A DNA stretch of 21,403 bases from the NCBI GenBank assembly GCA_938004375.1, contig CALKWH010000394.1, positions 1 through 21,403 of the forward strand, read 5' to 3'. Positions within the stretch are counted from its first letter, which is position 1; each line of letters opens with the position of its first letter. The stretch comes from an uncultured Pseudomonadota bacterium (lineage in GTDB: Bacteria > Myxococcota_A > Polyangia > HGW-17). Under the pieces are notes generated by a model, which saw nothing but the letters and a program-made list of their open reading frames with translations, had not been told where the DNA came from and did no database searches. Shown piece by piece: positions 1 to 7,886 of this stretch. The translations under genes and the position numbers were made by a program.

Positions 1-45
1 GATCGTATTCGGTGACTGGAGTTCAGACGTGTGCTCTTCCGATCT
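1..45. other. Illumina TruSeq adapter remnant (left end)
   Basis: Bases 1-45 read as the reverse complement of the TruSeq read-2/index adapter, ending in the usual GCTCTTCCGATCT at the insert junction. The 8 bases at 4-11 (CGTATTCG) are the reverse complement of the index seen at the right end. This is library sequence, not genome. Any reading frame that starts inside it is an artefact, including the apparent GTG start at 31. Confidence 0.98.
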
Positions 46-1116
46 CAGCTGCGCAACCGCTTCGCCAATGCCCGTTTTCCGGCCTCCCACGCCCTGGCCC
101 TGCCCGAGGGGCGCTACTTCCTGGTGAATCACACCGAGCACTCGGTGCGTTCGAGCACGGGCGCGATCCTGTGGCGCACGGTGTACGGCAAGCCGTCGTT
201 CTGGAACCCGCCGCTGTTGGTGTCGGACCGCCTGGTCATCCTCCACGGCAACGTGAAGACGCCGTTGCTTCACGCCAACGCCCGGGTGGGTGACCGCGTC
301 AGCGCGGTGCTGCGGGCCGTCTCGCCGCAGACCGGCAAGACCATCCACGAGCTGGCGCTGCCGGGCGCGTACCACCAGCGGCGCTACCCGCCCATGGCCG
401 TGCTCCACACGCAGACGGTGGTGGTCCCCGACGCCGTCGGCGGCCTCCACGCGTACGCCGTGGCCGATCTGTCCGCCGGCAAGACCCGCCGCCTGTGGAC
501 GGTGCAGGCCGGCACCGGCGCTCCCCTGGCGCTGGTGGGCGATCCCGCCGCCGCGCGCGTGGTCGCCGCGTACGCGCCGACCAAGGCCGGCCCCAACCTG
601 GTGGCCGTGGACCTCAAGACCGGGCGCAAGGTGTGGACCCAGCGGGACGCCGAGCTGGCCACCAGCCTGGCCGTGTATCGCAACATGGTCGTCTACGGCA
701 CCCGGCAGGCGTCGGTGGTCGCCCTCGACGTCGCCACCGGCGCCACCCTGCTGCGCGTGACGCCCCCCACCAACCTCACCCCGGACCGGGAGCTCGCCGT
801 GATGGCCATCTCCGAGCCGGTGGTGGACACCCTGGGCCGCGTCTACATCACCCTGGGCGAGGTGCCGCGCCTCCACGTGCGCGACTTCGCCGACGATCCC
901 GTGCGCCCGGGCACCGCCCTGGTCAAGCTCGCCGACAGCATCAACGCCGAGGTGGTGGGGATCCAGCTCTCCAGCAAGCGGGTGGTGTACACCAGTTCGC
1001 TGTTCCAGATCGATTACGTGGGCTCCGCCGCGCTCCTCGTCGGGATGGACGCCGTGGGGCTGTTCACCTCGGACAACCGCCTCGAGTTCTGCACCCCCGA
1101 GGAGGAGGGCGAGTAG
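46..1116 (+). CDS. PQQ-type beta-propeller repeat protein, 5' partial
   Basis: The frame is open from the adapter junction to a TAG stop, giving at least 356 residues with the N-terminus missing. Quinoprotein-like (PQQ/BamB-like) blades are recognisable from recurring patterns such as LVAVDLKTGRKVWTQ and VVALDVATGATLLRV, where an aliphatic strand leads into D-x-x-TG-x-x-x-W/L. Such propellers are usually exported, as lipoproteins or periplasmic scaffolds, and bind other proteins rather than PQQ. No signal peptide can be seen because the start is lost. The C-terminus is acidic (EEEGE). The gene lies 42 bp upstream of the sigma-factor gene on the same strand and may be cotranscribed with it. 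It could alternatively be a component of an outer-membrane or conflict-system propeller family; the sequence alone does not decide. Confidence 0.8.
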   Translation, partial: QLRNRFANARFPASHALALPEGRYFLVNHTEHSVRSSTGAILWRTVYGKPSFWNPPLLVSDRLVILHGNVKTPLLHANARVGDRVSAVLRAVSPQTGKTIHELALPGAYHQRRYPPMAVLHTQTVVVPDAVGGLHAYAVADLSAGKTRRLWTVQAGTGAPLALVGDPAAARVVAAYAPTKAGPNLVAVDLKTGRKVWTQRDAELATSLAVYRNMVVYGTRQASVVALDVATGATLLRVTPPTNLTPDRELAVMAISEPVVDTLGRVYITLGEVPRLHVRDFADDPVRPGTALVKLADSINAEVVGIQLSSKRVVYTSSLFQIDYVGSAALLVGMDAVGLFTSDNRLEFCTPEEEGE

Positions 1117-1131
1117 CCCGCACCTGAAACA

Positions 1132-1149
1132 GTTGCAGATTCTTGCAAC
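1132..1149. promoter_or_regulatory. Inverted repeat before sigma-factor gene
   Basis: A perfect 6-bp inverted repeat, GTTGCA at 1132-1137 and TGCAAC at 1144-1149 with a 6-base spacer, sits immediately 5' of the GGAGG ribosome-binding site (1150-1154). Its position fits an operator or an RNA hairpin controlling translation of the sigma factor. The arms are short, so chance occurrence is possible. Confidence 0.3.
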
Positions 1150-1158
1150 GGAGGTCCC

Positions 1159-1782
1159 ATGACGCAAACCGACTTGTTGCGGCTCGAAGAACTGGCCCTG
1201 CTCGAGCGCCTGCTGCGCGGCGAGTCGTCGGCCTTCTCCGAGTTCTACCGGCGCTATCAGCGCCTCGTCGCCTCGTGCGTCCGAAAGGTTTTTTTCAAGT
1301 GGTCCTTCGACTTCACCGAGGACGAGATCGACGACCTGATCAGCACGGTCTTCCTGGGATTCCTTCAGGACGACTATAAAAAATTACGCATGTTCGACCC
1401 CGCCCGCGGCTACCGGCTGAGCACGTGGGTGGGCATCATCACGACGAACGCGACGGTGGACCACATCCGCAAGAACGCGCGCCCCACCGTGTCCTTCGAC
1501 GACACGGAGCGCAAGGTGGCGCCGGCGCGCTCCACGTTCGCGAGCCCGGTCGAGGAGGTGGAGCGCGAGGAGGAGAGCCGCCTGCTGCTGGCGGCCATCG
1601 CCACGCTCTCGCCCGGGGACCGGGAATTTCTGGAGCTGGCTTACGACGCCCAGTTGCCCCCCGAGGAGCTGGGCGCGCGTCTGGGGCTCAACATCAACAC
1701 CGTGTACAGCAAGAAGAACAAGATCATCCACAAGTTGATGGACGCGGTGGCCGAGTTGAGTACGGTGCGCCTGAAGAGGTGA
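1159..1782 (+). CDS. Sigma-70 family (ECF-like) RNA polymerase sigma factor
   Basis: The 207-residue length is typical of extracytoplasmic-function sigma factors. Region 2 spans roughly residues 25-110: the helix around FSEFYRRYQRLV, then EDEIDDLISTVFLGFL, and the segment GYRLSTWVGIITTNATVDHIRK resembling the core-binding and -10 recognition helices. Region 4 spans roughly 145-195, with LSPGDREFLELAYDAQL followed by a helix-turn-helix (PPEELGARLGLNINTVYSKKNKIIHKL) that would contact the -35 element. The start is supported by a strong GGAGG at 1150-1154, 4 bases before ATG. No anti-sigma factor with a recognisable zinc finger follows; the next gene is unrecognised. Homopolymer runs (T7 at 1289-1295, A6 at 1378-1383) lie within the gene, but the frame is intact. 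Its targets may include the downstream operon (inference). Confidence 0.88.
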   Translation: MTQTDLLRLEELALLERLLRGESSAFSEFYRRYQRLVASCVRKVFFKWSFDFTEDEIDDLISTVFLGFLQDDYKKLRMFDPARGYRLSTWVGIITTNATVDHIRKNARPTVSFDDTERKVAPARSTFASPVEEVEREEESRLLLAAIATLSPGDREFLELAYDAQLPPEELGARLGLNINTVYSKKNKIIHKLMDAVAELSTVRLKR

Positions 1783-1888
1783 CGCCCGGCGGTGGAAAAT
1801 CGCCCGCCGGTGGAAGGAAACACCGGCCCGGAGCGTATATCGCGTTGACCCCGGCGGGATCGGGGCCAACGGAACAGGAGAGTTCGAC

Positions 1889-2551
1889 ATGAGCGGGACA
1901 CAACGAGACTGGGATACGATCCTCCGGCGCGTGTACGCGGCCCGGCGCGGCGAAGGCCCGCGGCCGACCCTGGAGGAGCTCGTGTCCATGGCCACCGGCC
2001 GGCAGGAGATCCCGGCGGACCTTGGCGCCGACTGGCGCGAGTTCGTGGACACCGTGGCCGAGTGGGAGACCTATGACTGGAAGGAGCAGGCGGCCTCGCC
2101 GTCGCCCTTCGACGTGCTGGTGTGCTGGGTGCAGAAGCAGGTGCAGGTGGTCATGTCCAGCCTGACGTGGCAGCCCGCCGCGGTGGCCGGCGTGCGCGGC
2201 CCGGGCGAGGCTCCGGCGGGCGTGCGCACCGTCACCGCGTCCGGCGCCCACCTCGAGCTGGCGCCGGATCTGCGCGGCGGCGCGCGCCTGGATCTGAGCT
2301 TCCCGGCGCCCGCGGCCGTGCCCTCCCGCGTGGAACTGAAGAAGGACGGCGCGCTGGTCGACTCGGTACCCCCCTCCGGCGGCGCCTTTCATTTCGAGCT
2401 GCCCGGGCCCGGCGTGTACGCCCTGGAGCTGGGCTACCCCGACCGCACCGTCGGGTTTTTGGCGCTGGCCCTGGAAAATGGCGGAAAGGAAGACCTTTCC
2501 GCTTTCGGTTCCGGGGACGGAACCATTCCCGGCGAAACCGATCCCGCATGA
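1889..2551 (+). CDS. Hypothetical protein, sigma-factor neighbour
   Basis: I do not recognise a family for this 220-residue protein. The start has AGGAG at 1876-1880, 8 bases upstream of ATG. Residues 1-75 are mixed and rich in charged and aromatic positions (DWDTILRRVYAARRGEG, WREFVDTVAEWETYDWKEQ), probably helical. Residues 95-200 look like a beta-sandwich: alternating hydrophobic strands, then a stretch ending GPGVYALELGYPDRTVGFLALAL, reminiscent of Ig-like or carbohydrate-binding folds. No signal peptide or TM segment is evident. Its last codons overlap the next gene by 4 bp (ATGA), so translation is probably coupled. Position directly after an ECF-type sigma factor makes an anti-sigma or sigma-partner role conceivable, but nothing in the sequence proves it. 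Confidence 0.75.
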   Translation: MSGTQRDWDTILRRVYAARRGEGPRPTLEELVSMATGRQEIPADLGADWREFVDTVAEWETYDWKEQAASPSPFDVLVCWVQKQVQVVMSSLTWQPAAVAGVRGPGEAPAGVRTVTASGAHLELAPDLRGGARLDLSFPAPAAVPSRVELKKDGALVDSVPPSGGAFHFELPGPGVYALELGYPDRTVGFLALALENGGKEDLSAFGSGDGTIPGETDPA

Positions 2552-3318
2552 CCCCCCCCGTCTTCACCGTCAACGTCGGCAACACCAATGTGAGCCTGGC
2601 CCGCGTGGAACCGCGCGTCACGGCTGATGGCGTGGACGGTGGAGGCCTCGCGGTGACCCGGCTCGGCGCCTGGCCCACCCGCGGAGTGCTCGACGACGAT
2701 CCCGCGGTGCGCGCCGCTTTTGTCGCCGCGCTGGGTGCCGCCGAAGCCGCTCCGATCCACGTGGGCTGCGTGGTGGCAGCCGCGGTCCCCGTGCTCTCGC
2801 GCTGGTGTATCGACGCGGGACACCCGGCCCGCTTCCTCACCCACGCCGACCTCCCGCTGCGCGTGGACGTCCCCGCCCCGGAGCGCGTGGGCATCGACCG
2901 CCTGCTCAACTGCGCCGCCGCCTGGCGCCGCTTCGGCACCGCCTGCCTGGTCGTGGATCCGGGCACCGCCGTGACCTATGATCTGGTGGTACCCCCGGGC
3001 GTGTTCCTCGGCGGCGTCATCGCCCCGGGCCTGGAGACGCTCTCCCACGCGCTGCCGTCTTGCACCGCGTTGCCGTACGTGTCGCCCGAGCCCACCGAGG
3101 TCGTGCTGGGCCGCGACACCCCCGCCTGCCTGCGCGCCGGGCTTTGGTTCGGCTTCCTGGGCCAGCTCGAGGGGATCACAGGCCGCCTTCTGGCCGCCTC
3201 GCCCACGCCGCCGCGGATCCTGCTCACCGGCGGCGCCGCCCCCCTCGTCTCCCCCCACCTGTCGTTCCCCCACGAGGTCCTCCCCGATCTGACCCACGAG
3301 GGCCTCGCCCTGGCCTGA
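2548..3318 (+). CDS. coaX: Type III pantothenate kinase homologue (CoaX/Baf family)
   Basis: CoaX phosphorylates pantothenate with ATP in the first step of coenzyme A synthesis, in the cytosol. The 256-residue length matches the family. Family motifs, in order, are a phosphate loop VNVGNTN at residues 7-13, the ERVGIDRLLN segment carrying the GxDR Asp, VVDPGTAVTYD (the second acidic and phosphate motif), GGVIAPGL, and a late LLTGGAA glycine motif. The usual first-loop Asp (DxGNT) is Asn here (NVGNT), which could weaken or abolish catalysis. The ATG at 2548 overlaps the upstream stop (ATGA); in-frame extension to 2122 would read through the previous gene and is rejected. Some family members (Bordetella Baf) were first described as regulatory accessory factors, so a non-metabolic role beside a sigma factor is possible. 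Confidence 0.88.
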   Translation: MTPPVFTVNVGNTNVSLARVEPRVTADGVDGGGLAVTRLGAWPTRGVLDDDPAVRAAFVAALGAAEAAPIHVGCVVAAAVPVLSRWCIDAGHPARFLTHADLPLRVDVPAPERVGIDRLLNCAAAWRRFGTACLVVDPGTAVTYDLVVPPGVFLGGVIAPGLETLSHALPSCTALPYVSPEPTEVVLGRDTPACLRAGLWFGFLGQLEGITGRLLAASPTPPRILLTGGAAPLVSPHLSFPHEVLPDLTHEGLALA

Positions 3319-3326
3319 CGAGGCCC
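3300..3326 (+). terminator. Terminator-like hairpin at coaX stop
   Basis: GGGCCTCG at 3300-3307 pairs perfectly with CGAGGCCC at 3319-3326 across an 11-base loop that contains the coaX stop codon (3316-3318). The stem is strong, but no U-tract follows (the next bases are GGTCGTCC), so it is not a classical intrinsic terminator. It may attenuate readthrough into the downstream operon or stabilise the mRNA 3' end. Confidence 0.35.
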
Positions 3327-3371
3327 GGTCGTCCTTCGGAGTTCTGAAAAATCCTGTTACGGTTTCAACGT

Positions 3372-3399
3372 GAATATGGCAATATCGGTCGCCGTATTC
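3372..3399. promoter_or_regulatory. Inverted repeat upstream of caspase-led operon
   Basis: The 110-bp gap before the caspase gene is AT-richer than its flanks. In it, GAATATGGC (3372-3380) and GCCGTATTC (3391-3399) form a 9-bp dyad with one T:G mismatch (a G-U pair in RNA) and a 10-base loop. The position, 29 bp before the first gene of the putative operon, fits an operator or leader hairpin. No convincing -35/-10 pair was identified, and the start codon at 3429 lacks a strong Shine-Dalgarno sequence. Confidence 0.35.
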
Positions 3400-3428
3400 T
3401 CTTTCACCATTTCGGAAAATCACGACCC

Positions 3429-5495
3429 ATGCCCGACTCTCCCACCTTCCAGTTCATCCCGATGGCGAAGCGGGATGGTCTTTCACCGGCCGCCGACGAG
3501 GTGCTGCTGCAACCGTCCAAGGACAGCCGGGCCGCCCTGGCCGAGGATCAGTTGCGCCGGGTGCGCGCACGGCCGCTCGACCCGCTCCGGGTGATCTACC
3601 TGTCGTCCGATCCCACCCTGGACGATCTCCTCGCGGCCGAGCTCCTGCGCCGCGCGGCGGCCGGCGAAGCGCCGCCGGCCGGGCTCGACGCCTTTGCGCA
3701 GTACACCGCCCTCGTGCGGGACGGGTTCCGGGCGGACGGGGTGCCGTTCGCGAAGAGCCTGCATGGCCTGTACTGCGCGCTGCGCTCGGACTGCCCGGAT
3801 CTGACCGACGGGCCCACGCGGGACCGCTTCCTGGCCCGCTGGGCGCGCATCGCCGAGGTCGTCTGGCAGGCGGCCGGGCGGGGCGCGGATCCGTTCAAGG
3901 AGGAGTTGTTCGACGGCGCCGAGTTCGCGCGGGAGCGGGCGATGTTGGCCGCCGACCGCGAGGTCTATCACAGCGATCTCACCCGCGGTCGGCGTTTGCG
4001 GGGTTCGATCCCCGGCGGACCGCGGGACGTGCCCATTCTGGTGCTCGACCGGCCCAGGAGCCGCCTGTTCAAATTCTGGAGCCGCTCCCACTCCGCGGAC
4101 CGGCCCGAGGAGTACGCCGTCCTCCTGGCGGTCTCCTGGGGTGACGGCAAGTGGGTGATCAGCACCGATCCGGCGCAGAACCTGAATCTGCAGCCATTGG
4201 CCGAGCGGCTCACGGCCGACGAGCGCGCGGCCGACGCCGGCGCCGGTCCCTGGTTCGACGGCGCCCGCTTCCAGCACAGCCTCATCGGCGCCCCCGACGC
4301 CGGGACCCGGCTCCCCCAGGAGCGCGTGATCCAGGTGCTGACCCGCTGGACCGCCGCCCGTCCGGTCGGCGCCCGCGCCGGCTCCTCGCACCGGTTGATG
4401 GCCGCCGGCGTGGCCGGAGTCCTGCTCGTGGCAGGGGTGCTGGCCGGCGTCTGGCTGCGCCCGGGGCGCTCCGGCGGTGGAGGCGGCAGTGCCGGCGGCA
4501 GTGCCGGCGGCGGAACAGGTACGGTTCCGGAGCCCGGGCCAGTGATCTCCCGCGGCAGGCGCATCACCCCCGATCAGCGCCAGCAGGTCGTCGAGCAGTA
4601 CAAGACGTTCGACAGTCACGCCCTGCTGATGTGCGTGAGCGAGGCCCAGGGCTCGGACTACGTCGAGCTGCCGGCCACCTGCAAGGACGTGGGCCGGCTG
4701 CTCCGGGTTTTGGTGGAGCGGTACGAGTACCCCCTCCAGAACATCCACGTCCTGGCCGACAACACCCGGGACGTGCTCGACGCGGCGCAGTTGTCCGCGC
4801 TCTCGGGCCGCCAGATCCCCGAACCCACCTTCGCCAACTTCACGAAGACGGTGACCCGTCTGTCGGAGGTGATGCGCAAACGGGGCCAGACCCGCTCCCG
4901 GTTCCTGTTTTACTTCGCGGGTCATGGGGATGTGTTTCCGGGGAACAAGGAACAACTGGGGTACCTGATCTTCAGCGGCTTCGATCCCGAAAACCCCAAC
5001 TCGACCGGGTACGAGATGGGCGAACTGGAGCGGCTGTTCAAGCGTCACCTGAACAACAGCCACCGATTGTTGGTGGTCGACAGTTGCTTCAGCGGGGCCA
5101 CGATCACCCAGAGATCGGGCGAGAAGCCTTCGGCAAACCTCTACGAGAAGTGGGGGAAAGAGGCCCGGGTCATCTTGACGGCCTCCTCGGACAAGCAGCA
5201 GGCCTCGGAGATCCGTGGGAGCTCGGTGCTGATGGCCACCCTGCTCGAGGGCGTCGGTCCGGAGCTGGCGGCGGATCGGGCCGACGAAAAGGGTCAGAAG
5301 GACGGCATCGTCACCGATGAGGAGCTCGCCATATACCTGAAAGAAAACGTCAGGCGCAAGTGCCCCACCGAGGAGGACGACGCCTCCGAGGCCGCGCGGG
5401 CCTGCCGTTCGACCACTCCGCAATACGTCCGTCTCGTCCCCACCGGAGACGAAGTGGGGCAGTTCCTGTTCGTCCCCAAGGAGACCCCGAAATGA
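3429..5495 (+). CDS. Membrane-anchored caspase-like (C14) cysteine protease
   Basis: This 688-residue protein has three parts. Residues about 50-320 form an N-terminal domain I cannot name, starting VIYLSSDPTLDDLLAAELL and ending with VSWGDGKWVISTDP and RLPQERVIQVLTRW segments. A TM helix lies at about 323-343, followed by a Gly/Ser-rich linker (about 346-362). The C-terminal caspase-hemoglobinase fold has the catalytic His in FYFAGHGD (His499) and the catalytic Cys in VVDSCFSG (Cys553), so the dyad is intact and activity is expected. Known bacterial caspase-like proteins cleave proteins in cell-death and signalling pathways. The C-terminal half carries five cysteines; if the N-terminus is cytosolic the protease would be periplasmic, but charges on both sides of the TM leave topology open. 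The stop overlaps the next start (ATGA). Confidence 0.9.
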   Translation: MPDSPTFQFIPMAKRDGLSPAADEVLLQPSKDSRAALAEDQLRRVRARPLDPLRVIYLSSDPTLDDLLAAELLRRAAAGEAPPAGLDAFAQYTALVRDGFRADGVPFAKSLHGLYCALRSDCPDLTDGPTRDRFLARWARIAEVVWQAAGRGADPFKEELFDGAEFARERAMLAADREVYHSDLTRGRRLRGSIPGGPRDVPILVLDRPRSRLFKFWSRSHSADRPEEYAVLLAVSWGDGKWVISTDPAQNLNLQPLAERLTADERAADAGAGPWFDGARFQHSLIGAPDAGTRLPQERVIQVLTRWTAARPVGARAGSSHRLMAAGVAGVLLVAGVLAGVWLRPGRSGGGGGSAGGSAGGGTGTVPEPGPVISRGRRITPDQRQQVVEQYKTFDSHALLMCVSEAQGSDYVELPATCKDVGRLLRVLVERYEYPLQNIHVLADNTRDVLDAAQLSALSGRQIPEPTFANFTKTVTRLSEVMRKRGQTRSRFLFYFAGHGDVFPGNKEQLGYLIFSGFDPENPNSTGYEMGELERLFKRHLNNSHRLLVVDSCFSGATITQRSGEKPSANLYEKWGKEARVILTASSDKQQASEIRGSSVLMATLLEGVGPELAADRADEKGQKDGIVTDEELAIYLKENVRRKCPTEEDDASEAARACRSTTPQYVRLVPTGDEVGQFLFVPKETPK

Positions 5496-7885
5496 GCCGA
5501 ATCCACGCGTGTTCCTCAGTATTTGCAGGTCTTCTCTTGCTGCTCGGCGCGACGCCCGTCCGGGCCCAGGAGAGCAAGTTTTTCTGCGCCTACCAGCCGG
5601 AGTTCTCCGACCGGACGATCCCTGCGGGCAGTGGTACGGTTCCGGGCGTGTGCTCCCCGGACGAGGGGTTCATCCCCGACGGCGCCCCCTACCTCGAGGT
5701 CACCTTCGGTGCCGACGGCTCCCTGGTGCGCGCCGGGCTCTACTACCGCAGGGACGCGCGCAAGGAGGCGGCCCTGAAGCAGCGCAGCAAGAACGAGGGT
5801 GGTGGGACGTTGACGCCCCTGGGCCTGGGCACGGTGGGCGTGGGCACCGGCGTGATGGTCGACAAGGTGTTCACCGCCATCGCGGACATGGCCGTGTCCC
5901 GGGCGAAGAAGCTCGCCCTGGACCTGGCCCAGGAGCAGATCGTCTCGCGATGCGCGCTGATCACCCGGTTCGGCATGATGAACCACCTGTGCGGCAAGCT
6001 CCGCGACGAACCGCTGCTGGACCTGGTGCAGGATCCCGCGGTGATCCGCGACGCCGTCCTGACCGACGCCATCGAGTATTTGACGTCGCGGCACCTGTCC
6101 GCGATCCCGCTCGAGTTCCGGCCGACCCTAAAGGTCATAGCCGCGCTGCTGGCCGACTACGCGGTCGCGCGCCGGACCCCCCGGCGGGAGGACCTGCACG
6201 GGGTGTGGAACGCCCTGCGGCAGTCGCTCGCGATGATGGACGACGAGAGCGACCTGAAGGCGGTGCTGATGGTGGGGACCACCCTCATGCTGGCCTCCCT
6301 CGAGGTGTCCGGCAACGGCTCGGACGTGCTGCAGTGGTCGGTGTTCCGAGACCTGGCCGAGCCGCGCAAGACCGATCCCCGCCACCAGAAGGAGTTCCTG
6401 AAGATGCTCGCGTGGGGGGAGGCGCTGGTCCAGCAGAAGTGGCCGGTCCGGTGCGACGGGACGGCCGCCGAGTGCGAGGAGCGACGCCGCCAGCGCATGA
6501 CGGCGTTGCGGTTCTCGTACACCGAGTTCGTGAAGACCCACCCGCAGTACCTGCTGGAGATGGAGTTGTGGCGCGACTTGTCGAAGTACGTCGGGCGCCT
6601 GACCTCGCCCAAGGCGCAGAAGTGGCTCAACGAGTTCCGGGTGCTCGCGGGGACCCCCGATCCCATGCGCGTCATCCCGGCGACATTCTCGCTGCTCATC
6701 GATTTCATGGTCGACGGGAAACGGCTGGCGGCCGACGCGTGCGGCCGGGAGCAGGTCGTGGACGCGCCCGCGGCGCCCGAGGATCCGGCGCCGAAGCCGG
6801 GCCCGGTCGAGAAGCAGCGCAAACGGGAGCTGGTCCTCGAGAACCTGCCCCTGATCCAGGAGATCCAGGAGCAGTTGAAGCCCCGCAAGGTGAAAGGCGA
6901 GGTGGTCGTCGACGACGGCTGCACGCTGCGCCGGCGCCTCGTCGAGCTCGAGGCCGCCCCGGACCAGGTCGACGAGAAGATCGAGGAACTGTTGAAGTGG
7001 CTCGACGAGCTCCGCATCTCTCCGGACCCCGCGTTGACGGGCTCGAAGAAGCTGCAGCAGAAGCTCGCCGAGTTCGCGAAAAAGCGCGAGGACCAGCTGG
7101 CCGCCGGCCTCGGACGCCTCAAGGTCCGTGACGAGGCCGATGTCCGTCGGCTCTTGATCCTGCGCAAGATCATCCTGGCGATCTTCTCCCAGGAGCACGC
7201 GGTGGTGCTGCGCGGCTTCATCGATCTGCTCCAACTGCAGGTCGATCCCAAGCACACCGGCCTGCAGAAGGGGATCGCCACCTTGCGCCTGATCGTCGGG
7301 CTCATCGAGCCGGGCCCCGAGGGGGAGACGCCCAAGGAGGCCCACAAACGCCGGGTCGAGCTCCTCGAGGAGTTCGCCGGGCGCATGACCAGCCGCGAGG
7401 ACCGAAAGAACGAGTGGATCTGGTCGGTGGGCGTGAGCGCGCTCATGGGCTTCAGGCAGAGCTGGGTCCACACCGCCGAGGGCTTCACGCCGTCGGCCTT
7501 CGGTGACGGGACGTTCGCCCCCGACCTGAGCGTGCCCATGGGGTTCACCCTCCAGCGGTTCGGCAAGACCCACGGGCTCCACGTGATGCTGTATCCCTTC
7601 GATCTGGCGCAGTACGCCCGCATGCAGCCCGAGGGCGACCAGGTGACCGCCCCCGAACCCACGTTCACCACCGCGTTCACCTTCGGTCTGCAGGCCGCCT
7701 GGGCGCGCCTGGTGCGCAACATCCCGCTCACGGTGGGCCTCGATCTGCGCTACATCCCCAACATTGATTATTTGCAGAACATCGAGCTCCCCGACGGCTC
7801 CACCGAAGAGCGCACCCGCTCCACCCGCCAGTTCCAGATCACCCTGTTCGTGGGCTTCAACTTCCCGCTGCTGGATTTCAACTGA
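5492..7885 (+). CDS. Secreted protein with predicted outer-membrane barrel C-terminus
   Basis: I do not recognise a named family for this 797-residue protein. The start at 5492 overlaps the upstream stop by 4 bp and is followed by a clear Sec signal peptide: a basic start, an LLLLLG core, then TPVRA with predicted cleavage after Ala25. An in-frame extension to 5360 would bury this signal and is rejected. Residues about 90-630 are mainly helical and charged, with several KxxEELLKWLDEL-like stretches. From about 640 the sequence alternates in a beta-strand pattern rich in aromatic and Gly residues (WIWSVGVSALMGF, FTFGLQAAWARL, VGLDLRYIP), ending FVGFNFPLLDFN. The hydrophobic, aromatic-rich end fits an outer-membrane beta-barrel, with a C-terminal Asn after the last Phe. 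It probably provides the outer-membrane component of the operon (inference). Confidence 0.82.
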   Translation: MSRIHACSSVFAGLLLLLGATPVRAQESKFFCAYQPEFSDRTIPAGSGTVPGVCSPDEGFIPDGAPYLEVTFGADGSLVRAGLYYRRDARKEAALKQRSKNEGGGTLTPLGLGTVGVGTGVMVDKVFTAIADMAVSRAKKLALDLAQEQIVSRCALITRFGMMNHLCGKLRDEPLLDLVQDPAVIRDAVLTDAIEYLTSRHLSAIPLEFRPTLKVIAALLADYAVARRTPRREDLHGVWNALRQSLAMMDDESDLKAVLMVGTTLMLASLEVSGNGSDVLQWSVFRDLAEPRKTDPRHQKEFLKMLAWGEALVQQKWPVRCDGTAAECEERRRQRMTALRFSYTEFVKTHPQYLLEMELWRDLSKYVGRLTSPKAQKWLNEFRVLAGTPDPMRVIPATFSLLIDFMVDGKRLAADACGREQVVDAPAAPEDPAPKPGPVEKQRKRELVLENLPLIQEIQEQLKPRKVKGEVVVDDGCTLRRRLVELEAAPDQVDEKIEELLKWLDELRISPDPALTGSKKLQQKLAEFAKKREDQLAAGLGRLKVRDEADVRRLLILRKIILAIFSQEHAVVLRGFIDLLQLQVDPKHTGLQKGIATLRLIVGLIEPGPEGETPKEAHKRRVELLEEFAGRMTSREDRKNEWIWSVGVSALMGFRQSWVHTAEGFTPSAFGDGTFAPDLSVPMGFTLQRFGKTHGLHVMLYPFDLAQYARMQPEGDQVTAPEPTFTTAFTFGLQAAWARLVRNIPLTVGLDLRYIPNIDYLQNIELPDGSTEERTRSTRQFQITLFVGFNFPLLDFN

Positions 7886-7886
7886 C

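Noticed and set aside
1117..1145. Possible sigma-54 promoter before the sigma-factor gene
   Set aside because: A TTGCA element is present, but the upstream GC element is about 4 bases too far for the usual -24/-12 spacing.
3483..5423. 646-residue open frame on the minus strand
   Set aside because: Antisense shadow of the caspase gene; its product has low-complexity composition and no motifs, while the plus strand has a complete catalytic dyad.
4515..5650. Short GGTACGGTTCCGG repeat in the caspase linker and in the barrel gene
   Set aside because: Only 13 bp, both in coding sequence for Gly-Thr-Val-Pro, with no further structure; likely chance.
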